A stretch of 64,000 nucleotides of DNA from Floccularia luteovirens (taxonomy: Eukaryota > Basidiomycota > Agaricomycetes > Agaricales > Squamanitaceae). Position 1 is the first letter of the stretch, and the number at the start of each line of letters is the position of its first letter. The translations under genes and the position numbers were made by a program. The notes under the pieces were generated by a model. The model made no database searches and was not told where the DNA came from. It was given only the letters and a program-made list of their open reading frames with translations. Below are positions 11,903 through 28,497 of the stretch, in pieces. Location of the stretch: contig VSJF01000005.1 of the NCBI GenBank assembly GCA_009739215.1, positions 744,001-808,000 of the forward strand. Reading direction: 5' to 3'.

Positions 11903-13632
11903 CTACTGATGTGGTATCCAATTCCTTGACCAGAGCTGAACAGCTTCATTTCCAAATTGGATGAGCCTCTCTTGAGGGATATAATCACCTTCGTGGATAT
12001 CTTCACATCCAGGCAAAGCGAATTCGTAAAGACGTCCCAGATGGCAGGATATGCCAAGAATTGCATTGCCAGCAGGCATGCGAATCCTGTTGTACAATTG
12101 TGCTTTTTATGGAATAGGTTTTGTTTGCAGAATTATCGTTGAAAGGAGGTATGCATCCTGTATTATCCAAGAGTGCTTGGTAAATTAAATGACAAAAAAA
12201 AAAGAAAAAAAGAGATGTGCCTCAATTGCTTGGCCTGCTCCGGCGCTAAGGTGGGGGGGGGGGGGGGGGGGGCATCGCATGAGCCTACCCTGTTAATAAG
12301 CATATGTATGTAATAGATTCGAATGAACTTGGACTGACTGCATCTCCCATCAGAAAAACTCTGCCTGACGAATATGTGGAGAGTGGGTGAAGGTATCGCA
12401 ATGCCCAACGAGAAGGAGTCTGCATACACTTTGATTGACATTAACTGTCAGCGATCTCAAGGTACTTATCAAGACCAAGCAACGTACAGAAATAATAACT
12501 TGAACTTCCTTTTCCCAAGTCGTGAAGTGCAACATGACCTCTTCTGTGGTTGCAACACTAATGTCTTCGCCTTCATGTGGGGTCCCTACTTTGTCATATT
12601 GCGAGTAGAAAGCACTAACATTGATAACTTGGCCTTGTAATATTGGGTAACAGACTAGGTACTATTTTCGCACAAGATCAGCATATACCTACCATAGCAT
12701 TGGAATAGGGGAACTGGCCTTATTTTTACCAAGATACTGCGGTCGACAATCAAAACATTAGTGTATCAGACATCAACCTCAAAAGTTGACTTACCATCAT
12801 CGGAGTCGTAAGTGCACGGTGGTCAGGCATCTTCTGTGCCAATATTTTGCTATCGAAAAGGCTCCGGTAAAGTATTGTCCCAGACCGCATGGAATCAATG
12901 GACGCTTTCATAGAGGGATGTTTATTCATGATGAGATCCCGCCTGACATTGGACCTTATCCCATCTGCACCAACGACGAGATCGCATACGGCAGTGGTGC
13001 CATTTTTGAAATGAAATGTGACACCTGTGCCGGTCTCCTCATAGCTGATAAGATGATGGGAAAGATGGAAATGTGCAGAAGAGGTTATATTCTGAAGGAG
13101 GACCTGCTGGATCTCTGCTCGATGAAAAGTATACGGACCGGCTGGATGGTTCTTGATATCAGTGTCCACTGAAATTTTCTGAGTAAGCTACCTGGGCCAC
13201 AAAGATTGCGTATATACACCCCTTTTGATTGGTCCGCCTTACGAAAACTGAATAAGATATCTTTGATCGGCTGTCAGAAGGGCGCACGCCAGAAGAAAGA
13301 ACCTTCCTTTCTCGACTTGTTGTTTGGGTTTTGTTCTGGTAAGTACTTAATCAATTGCTCGGTCAGTCTTAGGCGTTCAAATAGTTCCCATGTCCTTGGC
13401 CACGCTGTGATCCCTGCTCCGACTTCTTTCAGCTCTGACGTAGATTCGTAGATATCTATTGTAACGAGCTTCTCTGTGTCTGAACGCTGGATTGCAAGCG
13501 CCAGGGTCAATCCTCCTATCCCTCCCCCGCTATCAAAGACCACCAATGAGTGATAGCAAATGCAAGTAAGTTAATCGAAATCAGTCACATAATTGCAACA
13601 TGCAGAGGTCTTTGAGCATATCTGGAATTCAT
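11903..13632 (-). pseudogene. FAD-dependent monooxygenase copy E (frameshifted)
   Basis: The start codon lies at 13632-13630, with a small insertion altering the first residues (MNSRYAQRPLHVAI). The GGGIGGLTLALAIQ exon, FHRAEIQQVLLQNI, VGADGIRSNVRRD and the GDA exon follow in order. The exon that should read AHAMxPHLGAGAGQ holds a run of 20 C on the coding strand (G run 12253-12272), which shifts the frame. A one-base deletion near 11918 changes the C-terminus (WDT becomes WIPHQ and stops). Exon 2-3 and exon 5 phases are also off, as in copy B. It is the last copy; downstream sequence is unique. Confidence 0.7.
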
Positions 13633-15272
13633 TGGATGATACCGTTATGTCTGGTTGAGTGTACCAGTGAGAAGCCGGGGTGGTAAGGATGGGGGAGTCA
13701 TTGTATTGTCAACTTGCCAGTGTTCGCTTGAGAAGTCGAAGCCGGCTCGTGTGAATGGGACTCACTATCATGGGTCTGAGGTCCGTCACAGAAGAAACTG
13801 CAATAAAGAGTTGGTTAGTATGGGTTTTCATTGCGCACGTCTCGATGTACGTTATGGCTAGGGAGAAGTGGTGTTTGTGCCAAGAAGATTCATATCAACT
13901 TGGAGCGTATGTCAAAAAATTGGCTGTTTTGATCAATGAGTCACCTACGTTGAGTCTACTCCAAATTTCTTCTAATCAGAATGAGAATCATGAAAGTGGA
14001 GGCCATAACCCTGTTCCGAAATCCGAGACTATGTTAGCCTTATTTTTCTCTTAAATTCTCTTATAGAAATTCGTTTAAAGACGCGGTAAATCACCACTAG
14101 CTCCAATTGTTGTATTTTAGGACCTAACTCGGAGCGTTTTTTGTATGCATACACACAATGCATACAAAGGATCAAAAGAGAATTCAAATTGATAAGATGC
14201 CGTTACCTTGGAAAGTTTTTTCATCAGACAAACTCTTGGAGCAAATGTCTGACATCGCTAAGTAATTAACTTGGAAGACGTGCTTTGCACATTTTCGCGT
14301 CGTGTTCGCTCAAAGATAGCTGATAGGTCATGATAACGAGGGTGTTGCAAAACACGCGCATGAACGTTTGAGCTAAGCACTTTAATCAGCATGTCCAACC
14401 GGTGGAACACGTTAACTTTGACAGGAGTCTATACCATTTTTATGTTGAAAAATGTTTGTTAATCTGGTGTTGGAGCGCTGATCGCTGGTTTTTAATACAA
14501 TAACATTGTATTTCGGAGTCATTCCGAATGTTACACGTTTACTCGTCAGGGAAGCCAATGGACTGTGAAAAACCGATTAAACAGTGGCCAAATGGTGAGA
14601 AAAAAATGGACGCCCAAAATTGAAAAGATCAATTAGAAATGACAGAATATGACCCACCTTGCAATTACCGAAATAATAGGACATACACCAAAATGTTAGT
14701 AGTGCTAGCCATTTATTACTGTTATAAAAATTGAAAATAAGTTGAATGGGAAAAAGCCCGAAAGTACAAAAGACGGGCACAATTCACGCGAAACAAGCGG
14801 GCCGATAATTTAAGAAAAAGAAAATATTTATTTATTCCATAAAGAAGCAAAGAATTCCGGGGAGGGACAGATCTTGCAACATGGTGTCATGGAGGCAGAT
14901 TAAGATATAAATAAGTCTGTCACAAATTAAGGTCTTTGTTGCCCTGCGTGCGATGTGTTGCCTATTGTTTCAAAATTTTTTGACATGACAATTTTTCAAG
15001 CTAAAATTTGACATTGGTATCATATGAAATGCGTGTGTATCAGCGCGTCTCGTCAACGAAACATGTAACTAAAAGGTGACGACAAAAAGTCTTGATATCT
15101 ATGTCCAGGAATGATGGTAATACTAAGTAATGCATAAATACTGTCCTTTTCAAATTCAAGTAGAGTATTTTCTGAAAGATACTACTGTCCTTGCTGTAAT
15201 ACAGTCCACATAACGTTCATAATATCACAGTGCCCAAAAACAGAAGAAGAAAAGAAAGGAAGAGTAGTGCGA
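13633..15272. other. Intergenic, no gene recognised
   Basis: Open frames here are short and show no conserved motif or believable splicing. An imperfect inverted motif around tgcatacacacaatgcata lies near 14145-14165. Nothing else could be supported. Confidence 0.5.
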
Positions 15273-15872
15273 TTATGAAGTCACCCAGCGTGTCCCACCT
15301 TGGGACAAAGGACACTTGTGGTTGCCGAGGGTCTTCTTCGTAGAAAAAAATCTTCCGCAATCTTCACACGAGAATTCACATATCTTGCCATGTTTAGCGA
15401 CTTCATGACGCAGTCGATCATGTTGTCGCGAAAAGCGTTCCGAACAACCAAGGGTGCAGGGAAATGAGGTACGAGGCTTCGGTTTGTGTGCTTCCATATG
15501 AACTTTCAACGTATATTTGCTTGTAAACCGACGAGCGCAGCCGAGGATCAGGCACGGAAAGCGACGACGTTGCATATTCGGATCTGGTTCGCTTCGTGAC
15601 GGAGAGGATTCTCGTGAGGCATCAGACAACGATTTTGCATCATTAGTGTCAACACTGGAACATGATGGTGAAGGAGACGATGGCTTGTCCATAGGAGGGT
15701 TTGGTGCCAGGAATGTAGCGTTCCATTGCGGTGCAGATGTGGAGGGGAACTCATTGGGGAGAGAAGTTGTGTAGTCAAAATCAAAAACGTTTGTAAACTC
15801 GTTGAAGGATGGAGTTGGAGATAGTGCTGTTGAGGTTTGAGTAAATACCAGTAAATCAGAAGCGGTAAACAA
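15273..15872 (-). CDS. C2H2 zinc-finger protein, 199 aa
   Basis: This is a single-exon frame with an ATG at 15872. The first hundred residues are rich in Ser, Thr and Pro (SSPSPSCSS, SRESSPSRSEPD) and look disordered. Three zinc fingers follow: CLILGC..FTSKYTLKVHMEAH, CTLGC..FSRQHDRLRHEVAKH and a shorter CEDCGRFF..TLGNHKC finger whose last ligand is Cys rather than His. Such proteins usually bind DNA as transcription factors; the target is unknown. The neighbourhood is gene-poor and gives no hint of a pathway. No intron was needed. Confidence 0.72.
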   Translation of the reverse strand: MFTASDLLVFTQTSTALSPTPSFNEFTNVFDFDYTTSLPNEFPSTSAPQWNATFLAPNPPMDKPSSPSPSCSSVDTNDAKSLSDASRESSPSRSEPDPNMQRRRFPCLILGCARRFTSKYTLKVHMEAHKPKPRTSFPCTLGCSERFSRQHDRLRHEVAKHGKICEFSCEDCGRFFSTKKTLGNHKCPLSQGGTRWVTS

Positions 15873-18800
15873 GCATACAACTAATTTCGGAGCAGGGTGA
15901 GCTACTTGTTATCGATATCGATGGAGACATTGTTTCTGCAGAGGTCGAGTCGACGAAAGTGTATGTAGTATTGTATTTGTCGTCTTGCCAAAACAAAGAT
16001 TTTTCATGATACTCATCTAGAAGTAGGGGATAAGGCGGTTGTCATGGAGGTGACGACTGTGATCAATTACCATGTATGTTATACATATCCACGTAAGGTT
16101 GCTGCATTGCTGAAGGTTGCTGGCAATGTGGCACTAATAGGAGGTTAGTGGGTGTGTGATAGAAATGTAGGGCCTAGACGTACTGGTTTCGTACGACTCG
16201 AATTCTGACAGTGGACTAGGTGTCATCCAATGATGAAAAGATATCTGGGAATCTGCAAGAAAATTCAGCTTTTGTGTATGCGACATGGTGATAGAGTTTA
16301 CCCTCGTATAAAAGGTCGGATGATTCTTGATTGTGATGAATGATATCTGGATAACTGAGAACCTTAAAGGTGGAAGTATCTTGCGCAGGATAAAAATTCA
16401 TCTTGCAGCGGGTGGATTCCGACTTGTGTCCTGCCAAGTGTATTATAAGAAAGAGAAGTAAGCATGCTTGAAGATGAGCTTACTGAGGTCCGATGGAGGT
16501 GCAAGCAGAGACTTCACGATGGGGAAAGTAGAAGTAGGGTCTGGTTGTGGCTTTAAAGGTAATGCTTCTGGGGAGGGCAGTTGAAATGCAAGCTGAAAAG
16601 AGGTGAGCTTATCAAGGGAGCATTGTGTTGACAGGGCCATTGGAAACTATATAGAGGGTAGGGTCGATCGAGCGCTAAATGTGGGAAGCGACACGGGCAA
16701 ACAACAGCCCCCGTTTTTATGGAAAACAAGATACCGACTGAACGTGGAGAAAGCATGGAACATTCAGGCAATAATTATATGATAAAAGGATCATGTCTCA
16801 GCTTGTAATCGTTGACAAGAAACGGTCCGTTTTTTCCTCTGTGCTCTCGATGAATTCAAGCCCAAATCAAGTACATCCGATTTCAATTGAATTAAGGACA
16901 TGGAGATCAGGGGAACGGATGCTGACTCAGCCGGACGGAAAGCTTGCTCATTTGTTTCTTTGTTTGTTTATCACTGGCCATATTGGATCAAGTCCGCGTC
17001 AAGAAAGTGTCAAAAATTGTCCCTGTATATCTGTATATCCTTATTCAGTAAGCTCTAAACCGGTTCCAGTCACATATCCATAATAAAAATGTCACATACT
17101 GTTGTATCACGCGTGATCTGGATTGTCGGTCGGTGCCTGTCGGACAGCCACATTCCGTTCTTTCAGGATATGCCTTGTTTTGCTTGGCTGCCTCTCTCTC
17201 ATAAACCCGTATCGAATGTGCTTCCTCCTCATGTACAACTAAAGCTTCACTATTTCCTTTGGGATATCGATGTTCCTGCTGATAAATTTATCTGCTAGTC
17301 TGTATGAACATCTAGGCCACGCGTGTTATGTGGCCAAGCGGAACACAATCAGCTAACCCTGTTGCGCTGATGCTAATTGAACGTCATTTATCATGGAATT
17401 TCTTTATATTTGGGTATAACTATTCGTATTCGCTATATTTCTGACTGTATGAACTTATCACGCTCTATCATTTTCTCTATGGATGAGTCCTGACAGACTC
17501 AACGTTTTGTGATTGCCAGAATAATCATCTGAAATCTAGCAAATATTGTTCGGATACCTATGTCTCGGTTCCACACATATATGGGCTAAACCGCTCATTC
17601 GGGCAAGTTCTTGGCGTAAGTATTTTTGATTCACTCTAGGCTATAGGAACATCCACTGCCCTCGGAAGTGCGTCTTAAATGCACTGCCACCATTTATGTG
17701 TTATGTTTAGATTTGGGGCAATTTGAAGCGGATAGCCTCAAGTTTATCAGATTTGTGCAGCAATCTTATCTGAAATCAATGTGCCTGTTGGCAATCCCTC
17801 ATCCACTACCTCCTTACTGTCCAAGAGTAAGTATTTTCAAGGGTGAAACAGAAAGACTTTCTCATGGAGCAGGTGAAAGTTCAGTGGGGTAACATAGCCC
17901 AAGATCGTACGGTCTCCGCTGACCGCGAAACAAATATGTCATTTAGTTGATCCTTGAACAGACTTCACGATCGTCCAGGGCTGCGTATTGTTCTGCAAAG
18001 GTCATCAGGTAGGCAGGCAGTGGGTCAACCTTCGTTCGTCACAGCTCTTGCAAATGCGGTGCAGATCACTCGACATCCAACCAGGACTCTCTCGGATTTA
18101 ACTTTTTGTTTCAGTCTGATCTTGACAGAACGCTCTCTTGTCTTGCTTTTTAGTTCCTAAGTCTCTCGGTGGCTTAGTGCGCCGACCATCAAACATTACC
18201 TTGGCACGACCTCACGGTTAGATTATTACTGTCCCGTAGGCTTACCATCATTTACCAGATATATTTTTTCGGCGTTGGTTATAAATTAAGCCTAATTATT
18301 CTAACTGGTGTTAAGTAGCTTGAGCAATTTTTTTTGTTTCCTTATCTAATTATGCACACAATTTCTACAAATCTGGCCATCGTAGGAGGTCCCTGTATAA
18401 TTATCCCCAAGAAAATACAACAGCTGGATGTCTCCGAAGTTCTAGGACTTTACTTTACGTTAAACGAATCAGAAAGGCACGGGAGGGTAAGTTGAAGAAA
18501 GAAGGCTTTAAACTTCACAACATCCTGGAACGTCGGATGAAGTGTAGAAGTTACAGGGAGCTCTCCCGTGGATTCTGTTCAAGCATCAGGTTGAGGAAGG
18601 CAATAGTATTTCTTTTCAAATTCTAACAGTCATTCGCAGACGGTAAACACTCAAGTTAGCGATTGAGCAAGAAAAAAGGCGCTCAAAGTCAGTTGTGTGT
18701 CAATCGATTGATAGACTTGCCATTTACCATAAAATGTTTGATGGGGCTCTGGTCCCAGGGTTTCGGCTATGCCTTTTTATGGGAATGTCAAATGACAAGG

Positions 18801-20633
18801 CATATGAAATATGCAGGTAAGAAAGCACAATCCCTGAAATTGCCCCAGACTCATCTATTCGTGAGATCATCGCTAAGTACATACACATGTCGTTCATGTA
18901 AAACACGCACAGGCGGAGCTGAACGCCACCAAAGCAGTTTCTCCGTGACTGAAAATTTTCTTATCATCAGTCCTTGTACTTCAGTTAATTGGAGTTTTAG
19001 TGCCCTTTGGTTGTCACGGTTCCGAAGCCGATTATTTCTGCAACATGTCATGAGAAATGTGCTTGGAGGCCTTTCAGATTGCATTTGGAACTTATTCCAC
19101 GAATCTCGATCGAAGGAACAGGATTCGGTACCGGAATCCGAAAATTGTTATGCTTGATTTATCATGAACCCTTTCCTCGTATGCTGGCAGGTTTTGGTGC
19201 TGTGTACACAGTGTGTCCCCTCTGAAAGTAACCCATCATTTGTTTGTGCAGGGATCTTACAGCGCTCATTTTTGGCATGTGAAGACCAAGGAAAGTGCAC
19301 GGGAATCACCTGAACTCGTGGACATTAACTCCAGTATGAGCGCCGTAAGTATTATTATGGATTCAATGCGATATGTCGGATCAAAGGTTTGACATAATTT
19401 CTATGTTGGATTCATTCTCATGCATTCTTGTTTCGTATATTGTGAAGTTTTGTACAAGAATGTTCTCCGGTTCACCACAAGTTTCTCCTTAAAAATGATT
19501 AAGCTTTCACAATCATCCACAAGATATGTTGTGGTCCACACGGGTCCACACAACTGCTGACCTACAACCCCGTTTAACTCTTCACAGAAACATGAACTAA
19601 AACATCGGAGAGTTTGCAAACTTAAGGAGAAGGATGGTTATCTTTTGGCATGTCAATTGCCAAGGGTCACATGAGAGTTATTAACATTTTGTTGGACCAC
19701 AGAAACCCATTACAATGATCTCGGGATGGGCGGGGTAAGAGCGCGCTGGAGTTGACGAGGCCCTTACATCTTTAAGGTTAGATGCATGAATAATGTGTTC
19801 CATGATCTGGTGCCTCGTTGTTCCTAAAGCCGCTCTAAGACTAGACATACAGTATTGTTACACAAGGGGAAGGGGGAAAGAAAGGCAATTTTTTATCTAT
19901 CCGTTGTGTAAACTTGTGTGTTTGATGACAATTGACAATTGTGGTACTGACCGTTACTGAAGGTGCCTTGTACTCAATCGTTGGCAGTTGATTTTGACAG
20001 ATTTTTTTACATGTTCAGTCGATTCTTCCGTCGTGTTTATTTTGGATCTGTTCCTGAGGGTTGAAGCTGAAGTGTAATACCTTTCTCACTGAAACAGTAG
20101 CATGTGAGCGTGTACAGTTCAGGTGACATATAAAAGCGTACGACATAATAAATTGCAAGGGGTTGACCAATTGTCTAAGAAATTGAATACTACATATTCT
20201 CGGTAGTTCTGAAGGTCGGAGTAGTAATAGAGCTCTCACAGAGAGCCTTCCCGCCAGGAACCTGGCATAGCTGAAACGAGAGGCAGTGCCCACAAGTGGA
20301 GTGCACACTGGAGCTGGCTGGGGTGCTAGCAGCGCACGAGCCACCATGACGATCCCGATTCCCGAGCTCGGTCGGCCTGGAGCATATATTGCTTTTTTAG
20401 GCATGTAAATTGAAACTCCGATGGTACCAGACAGCTGCTGGTAACGTCGAAAACACCGGCTCAAGTCTGTCAGCAACTTCCTTCCTCACTCATCAGGTCC
20501 TGTAACGACGAGGACAGCTCAGAGACACTGTACAAGTAGCCTGGTTTGCTCAATTACCTGAAGTTACGTAAAATATCTAGTCTGGTGGACGGAGACAACT
20601 CTCACTTGGACAAATAATTCCAAGTCCAAGATA
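15873..20633. other. 4.8-kb gene-poor intergenic stretch
   Basis: Several short frames occur here, the longest 164 codons at 18663-19157 (+) and 153 codons at 20015-20476 (-). None shows a known motif, codon-like regularity or splice partners. The last few hundred bases before 20634 are the likely promoter and 5' untranslated region of the demethylase gene. Confidence 0.45.
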
Positions 20634-24634
<4,001 letters not shown>

Positions 24635-25111
24635 CTCACTTTGTTTAAATACACACATTTCTCATACCTCTTTTCACACGTCACAAAGTACAATCATCCT
24701 CTGTCTCATTCTGGCATCAACATTGTTATACATAATTTCATTTAACTTATTTCCTGTTCCTATAACGAATATATTACTATTCCATGGATCAACAAGTGGT
24801 TTCCACCCTTTCTCATTAAATGCTGACTCCACATACTAAAACTTTTCTGCATACGGTAGAAAGTAACCTTGGCAGCTTGGTGCTAGTTTCTAGAAAACTG
24901 AATCCTCATGTTCTCGATTCCCCAGAAGTTCCGTCATGACCGTGGCAATGAAGTGCTTGTCATGAAGTTGTCATCCTCGCGTTTTATGACACAAAGTGAG
25001 ATTGATGGGATGAGTCGCGATGTGACTGATCACGAGACCTACAGGACGCGTCCGATTCACCACAGTCCACGTTTCTAAAGCCACTTCTCTGGGATACTCT
25101 TACCAGCATAG
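24635..25111. other. Intergenic region between the demethylase and NBS1-like genes
   Basis: About 480 bp of AT-rich sequence with no supported frame. It should hold the 3' end of the upstream transcript and the promoter of the downstream gene; both are read left to right. Confidence 0.5.
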
Positions 25112-28100
25112 ATGTGGACATTGACCGGCCCCTTTGATAGCAACGTGGTTGGGGAACTTAACTTCCAAAGTACATTTCTATTCGCAAAATGCCAGATGTA
25201 TGATCGGACTAACGACAAATGATACAGAATGCAAATTACTGCGAACCGGCAAGTCGTATGCGCTGGGAAGAAAAGACCAGCCTCTTTTAATTGCTAGCAA
25301 GAAAATTTCAAGCTATCAATGTGATTTCGTGATAGGGCAATATTCACCAGATGATGTTGTAAGTTTGCTTTGGGGGGAATCTGTATTCTTGAACTGAAGT
25401 CTCACAACTGTAGGCAGAACCTACATCAAGGCCGAAGATCAAGATTGTTAATAAGAGGAACAAAGCTATGATTCTTATGCGTGAGGACGATCAACTCATC
25501 ATTGGACCTATGGCCGCCCAAGAGTTACAAGACGGAGATGTAATTGCTATCATTAGCGGTATTCCGGTAACGTGAGTATTACTCTTACCTATATTTATTT
25601 GCTTTCCTTACTCTGAGGAAGCGTGAAATGGTACCAATTATGCTGTTATGTGTCGCCGAAATCAAAAACAATGATTCCAGTGGAAGGCTGTGTATCCCTT
25701 GGTAAGTGATAGTTTGAATGTGGCAACATGTTGTTCTTACGGTAATTACAGGCATCAACCTTGTACATTTAAACAGCCAATATGTTACGCATCACCTAAC
25801 GAATAACTATATGGCTACTTCAGTCATAGCCGCATCGCTCATGACCGCTTGTCAACTTGTCAAGCCAGATTGGCTACATGAAGTTATACGTCTTGGTACT
25901 GTTGAAAAGGTGACAGAATCTTCGGAGAGTACTGCTTTAGAAGATAATTTCCGGCTACCTCTAATCAGCAAGTTTCGACCCACATTTTCTCCTTCACTAT
26001 CACCTTCTCATAAAATCTTTAAATTATGGGAGCCGAATGAGGAACGACTTAATATGTTTGCACGTTATCGGTTCATTTGTGTTGGAGAAAAGGGAAAGGA
26101 AGTGAGTAGCGATCTTAGGGAAGTCATCAGTCGTGGTGGAGGTGCAATCGAGACTTTCGATGTACATTCTGGTGTTACGAAATGGAACAGAGCTTTGACA
26201 AGAGGCCAAGCGAAAGAAGGAAAGCAAGTTGTATTAGTGGGCGATAAAGAGTTCATTCAGACTGCAATCGGAAATGACGGTTGGAAGGCACTCGCAAGTG
26301 AAGCAAAATTGTATGTCGAATGTGAAGTTTTACGTGTTGTATGCCTCATGGTATCTTGGATAGGTTTTCTATGCATTTCATAAAGGAAGAAACCATCATT
26401 CAAACAGTACTCGAAGTTGATACTTCAAATTTTGAACATTCTGCGATAGATGTCGACCTCGAAGAATGTGAGTATTATTATCAATTTTTTTTTGAATTAC
26501 ACTTTGGCTAACTGCACCGAAGCTACGACAACCTTATCATCCCTACCAAACTTCGTGCCCAACACTCTCTCGAATGAACCATCTATCCTACCTGCACAAT
26601 TGGACCATGAACCGGAACCTGAAGTACCTGCACCACGAAAACGGCCTGTCCGGAGAGTGACTTCACGTCAAGCATCGGAGGAACCATCGCAAGTTAAGGA
26701 TCTTGGTGATACAGAAGATGTCGTGAAGCCTGTGCCCCGGAGGGTATGTCTAAGGATATTGTTGGGACAAAAGCTGATTACATGATAAGACTTTGACGAG
26801 ACGAGTCAACGCTGGGCAACCAGTAGTTACTGGATTAGATGATCCGTCTACGGTCCTAGATGCGAAACCAATCTTAACTGAGGATCCAATACCACCATCT
26901 CCTGTGATAGATTTAACTGTTAGTATGTTGCTTGTTTGGCAGCTAATGGCACTCAGAATCTATCGATTTATAGGCACCAAGCCCTGCAAGACCAAAAAAG
27001 CTTAAGCGTCGGCTTGCTGGAACTGGCGAACCGAATTTGGCCAGTATCCTAGAGTCTCACTTTCCCACAAGCGAAGTTAATGAACCGCCGTACAAGAGGC
27101 ACAAAGCACTGTACGAAGCAAGCAATCCAAACAACCAGGGAGGCATTATTATCGATGACGAGTTGTCAATCCCTCCAGGCTCTCAAGGGGGGTCAGACAA
27201 TTACAGTCAAACCCAGACGCAGAACACAAGGAGAAATGTTTCTCGCGGCACACTCCCGACAGAACCAGATCTGGAAGTCTTACGAGAGGAAGAGGAGGAA
27301 ACACCCACAGGCAATGACAATGTTAGCCAAGGTCGACACCTGAAGAGAAGATTAGAATCTACAGGTGAAGATGTTGAGATGGGTAAAAGTACGAGCCCCG
27401 ACAACGTCGATGACGAATTAAGGGTGCCTCTTGCAAAAAAGAGAGCAATAGAGAACCACAACGCCGTCGAACCTACGCATACTGGACAAGATAAGCCGGA
27501 TTCTATTCGTTCATCACATAAACCATCTTCTACTGCTAAGGATGGAAGGAAAAAAACAACGTTGGATACGGATGCAGAGTTCTTGAAAGCAATTGCTTCT
27601 AAAAAGCGGGGGAAGAAGACTGAGGATGAGTTCGACCGTGAATTCAATCAGTTGAGAATATCCAAACCAGATATCACTCATGAGGACCAGGAGAAAGAGT
27701 GGGGTGTATTGGCGGATTTTGGAGACGACTCTGGTTTACGAGGAAATTTTATGGTGGTAGTAGAATTAGAGCCTTATCCAAGGACTGGCTCACGCGTGCG
27801 GAATGATATCATAGCTGAATGGGACAGCAAACCTAACTTCAAAAAGTTCAAAAAGGTTCGTAATTCTGTTATTGTTAGGTTTACTGTACCCCTGAACACA
27901 CCTATAGAAGGACAGTAAAGAAGGCAGTCGTCCCAAAATCGAACTATTTGCTAACGAAGAAATGGATTATGGAATGGGTGCCGGTACGAAACTTGTAACT
28001 TTTGGTGATAGGAGTCTAACACAATCGTCTCAGCCTATTGGAAGAGTGGTGGTTCTCAATCTCAATCTCAAACCTTTGTGAATAAGAAGCAGACTCAAGG

Positions 28101-28497
28101 AACGCCGGTTAATGACCAAAACCAGCCACCCAATGGCAGGAGTCAACCACTTTTAATCGATGATTCCGACGATGATGTCCCGCCCAACCCTAAGAGTAGA
28201 AGTAAACCACCTTCACGGTCACAACAAACAAGGGAGCGCTCGGTTCGCACCAATTCGAAGCCTCTGTTCTTTGACTCGGATGACGACATTGTTCAAGAAG
28301 GTGAAGGTGAAGAAGATGAGATTGAAGCATTTGAAGAAACAGAAACGCTTAAATCGACAGCTAGTAAGAAACCGCCTGTGAAAGAAATTGCAGCCAGGGG
28401 CGCAAAACTGAAGAAAGGAGCAGCAGTCATCGTGGACGATGATTCTGATGACGGTGCTGTATTTAAAGGGTTCAAAGGCAAAAGACGTGGACGTTGA
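25112..28497 (+). CDS. NBS1/nibrin-like MRN-complex subunit, about 953 aa
   Basis: Eleven exons keep phase: 25112-25169, 25228-25358, 25414-25571, 25622-25701, 25752-26310, 26364-26467, 26523-26743, 26790-26918, 26974-27855, 27908-27983 and 28034-28497. The protein begins MWTLTGPFD. An FHA domain follows (LLRTGKSYALGRKD, KKISSYQCDF), then two BRCT-like repeats (THHLTNNYMATS..PDWLHEV and RYRFICVG..REVISRGGGAIE). A long charged region comes next. The C-terminal third carries KEWGVLADFGDDSGLRGNF, DYGMGAAYWK and acidic repeats, and ends DDDSDDGAVFKGFKGKRRG, which resembles the acidic-FxF Tel1/ATM-binding tail. NBS1 works with Mre11 and Rad50 at double-strand breaks in the nucleus. Overall similarity outside FHA-BRCT is low in this family, so the name rests on domain order. 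Confidence 0.85.

Noticed and set aside
1..13632. Secondary-metabolite gene cluster built around the five monooxygenases
   Set aside because: No synthase, transporter or pathway regulator lies nearby, and four of five copies are broken.
13755..14054. 99-codon frame after the monooxygenase array
   Set aside because: No similarity to the repeated unit and no plausible partner exon.
18663..19157. 164-codon open frame in the gene-poor stretch
   Set aside because: Composition is uneven, there is no domain and no support from neighbouring frames; chance is enough.
20015..20476. 153-codon open frame on the minus strand upstream of the demethylase gene
   Set aside because: No motif or splice partner, and it overlaps the likely promoter and leader of a well-supported gene on the other strand.
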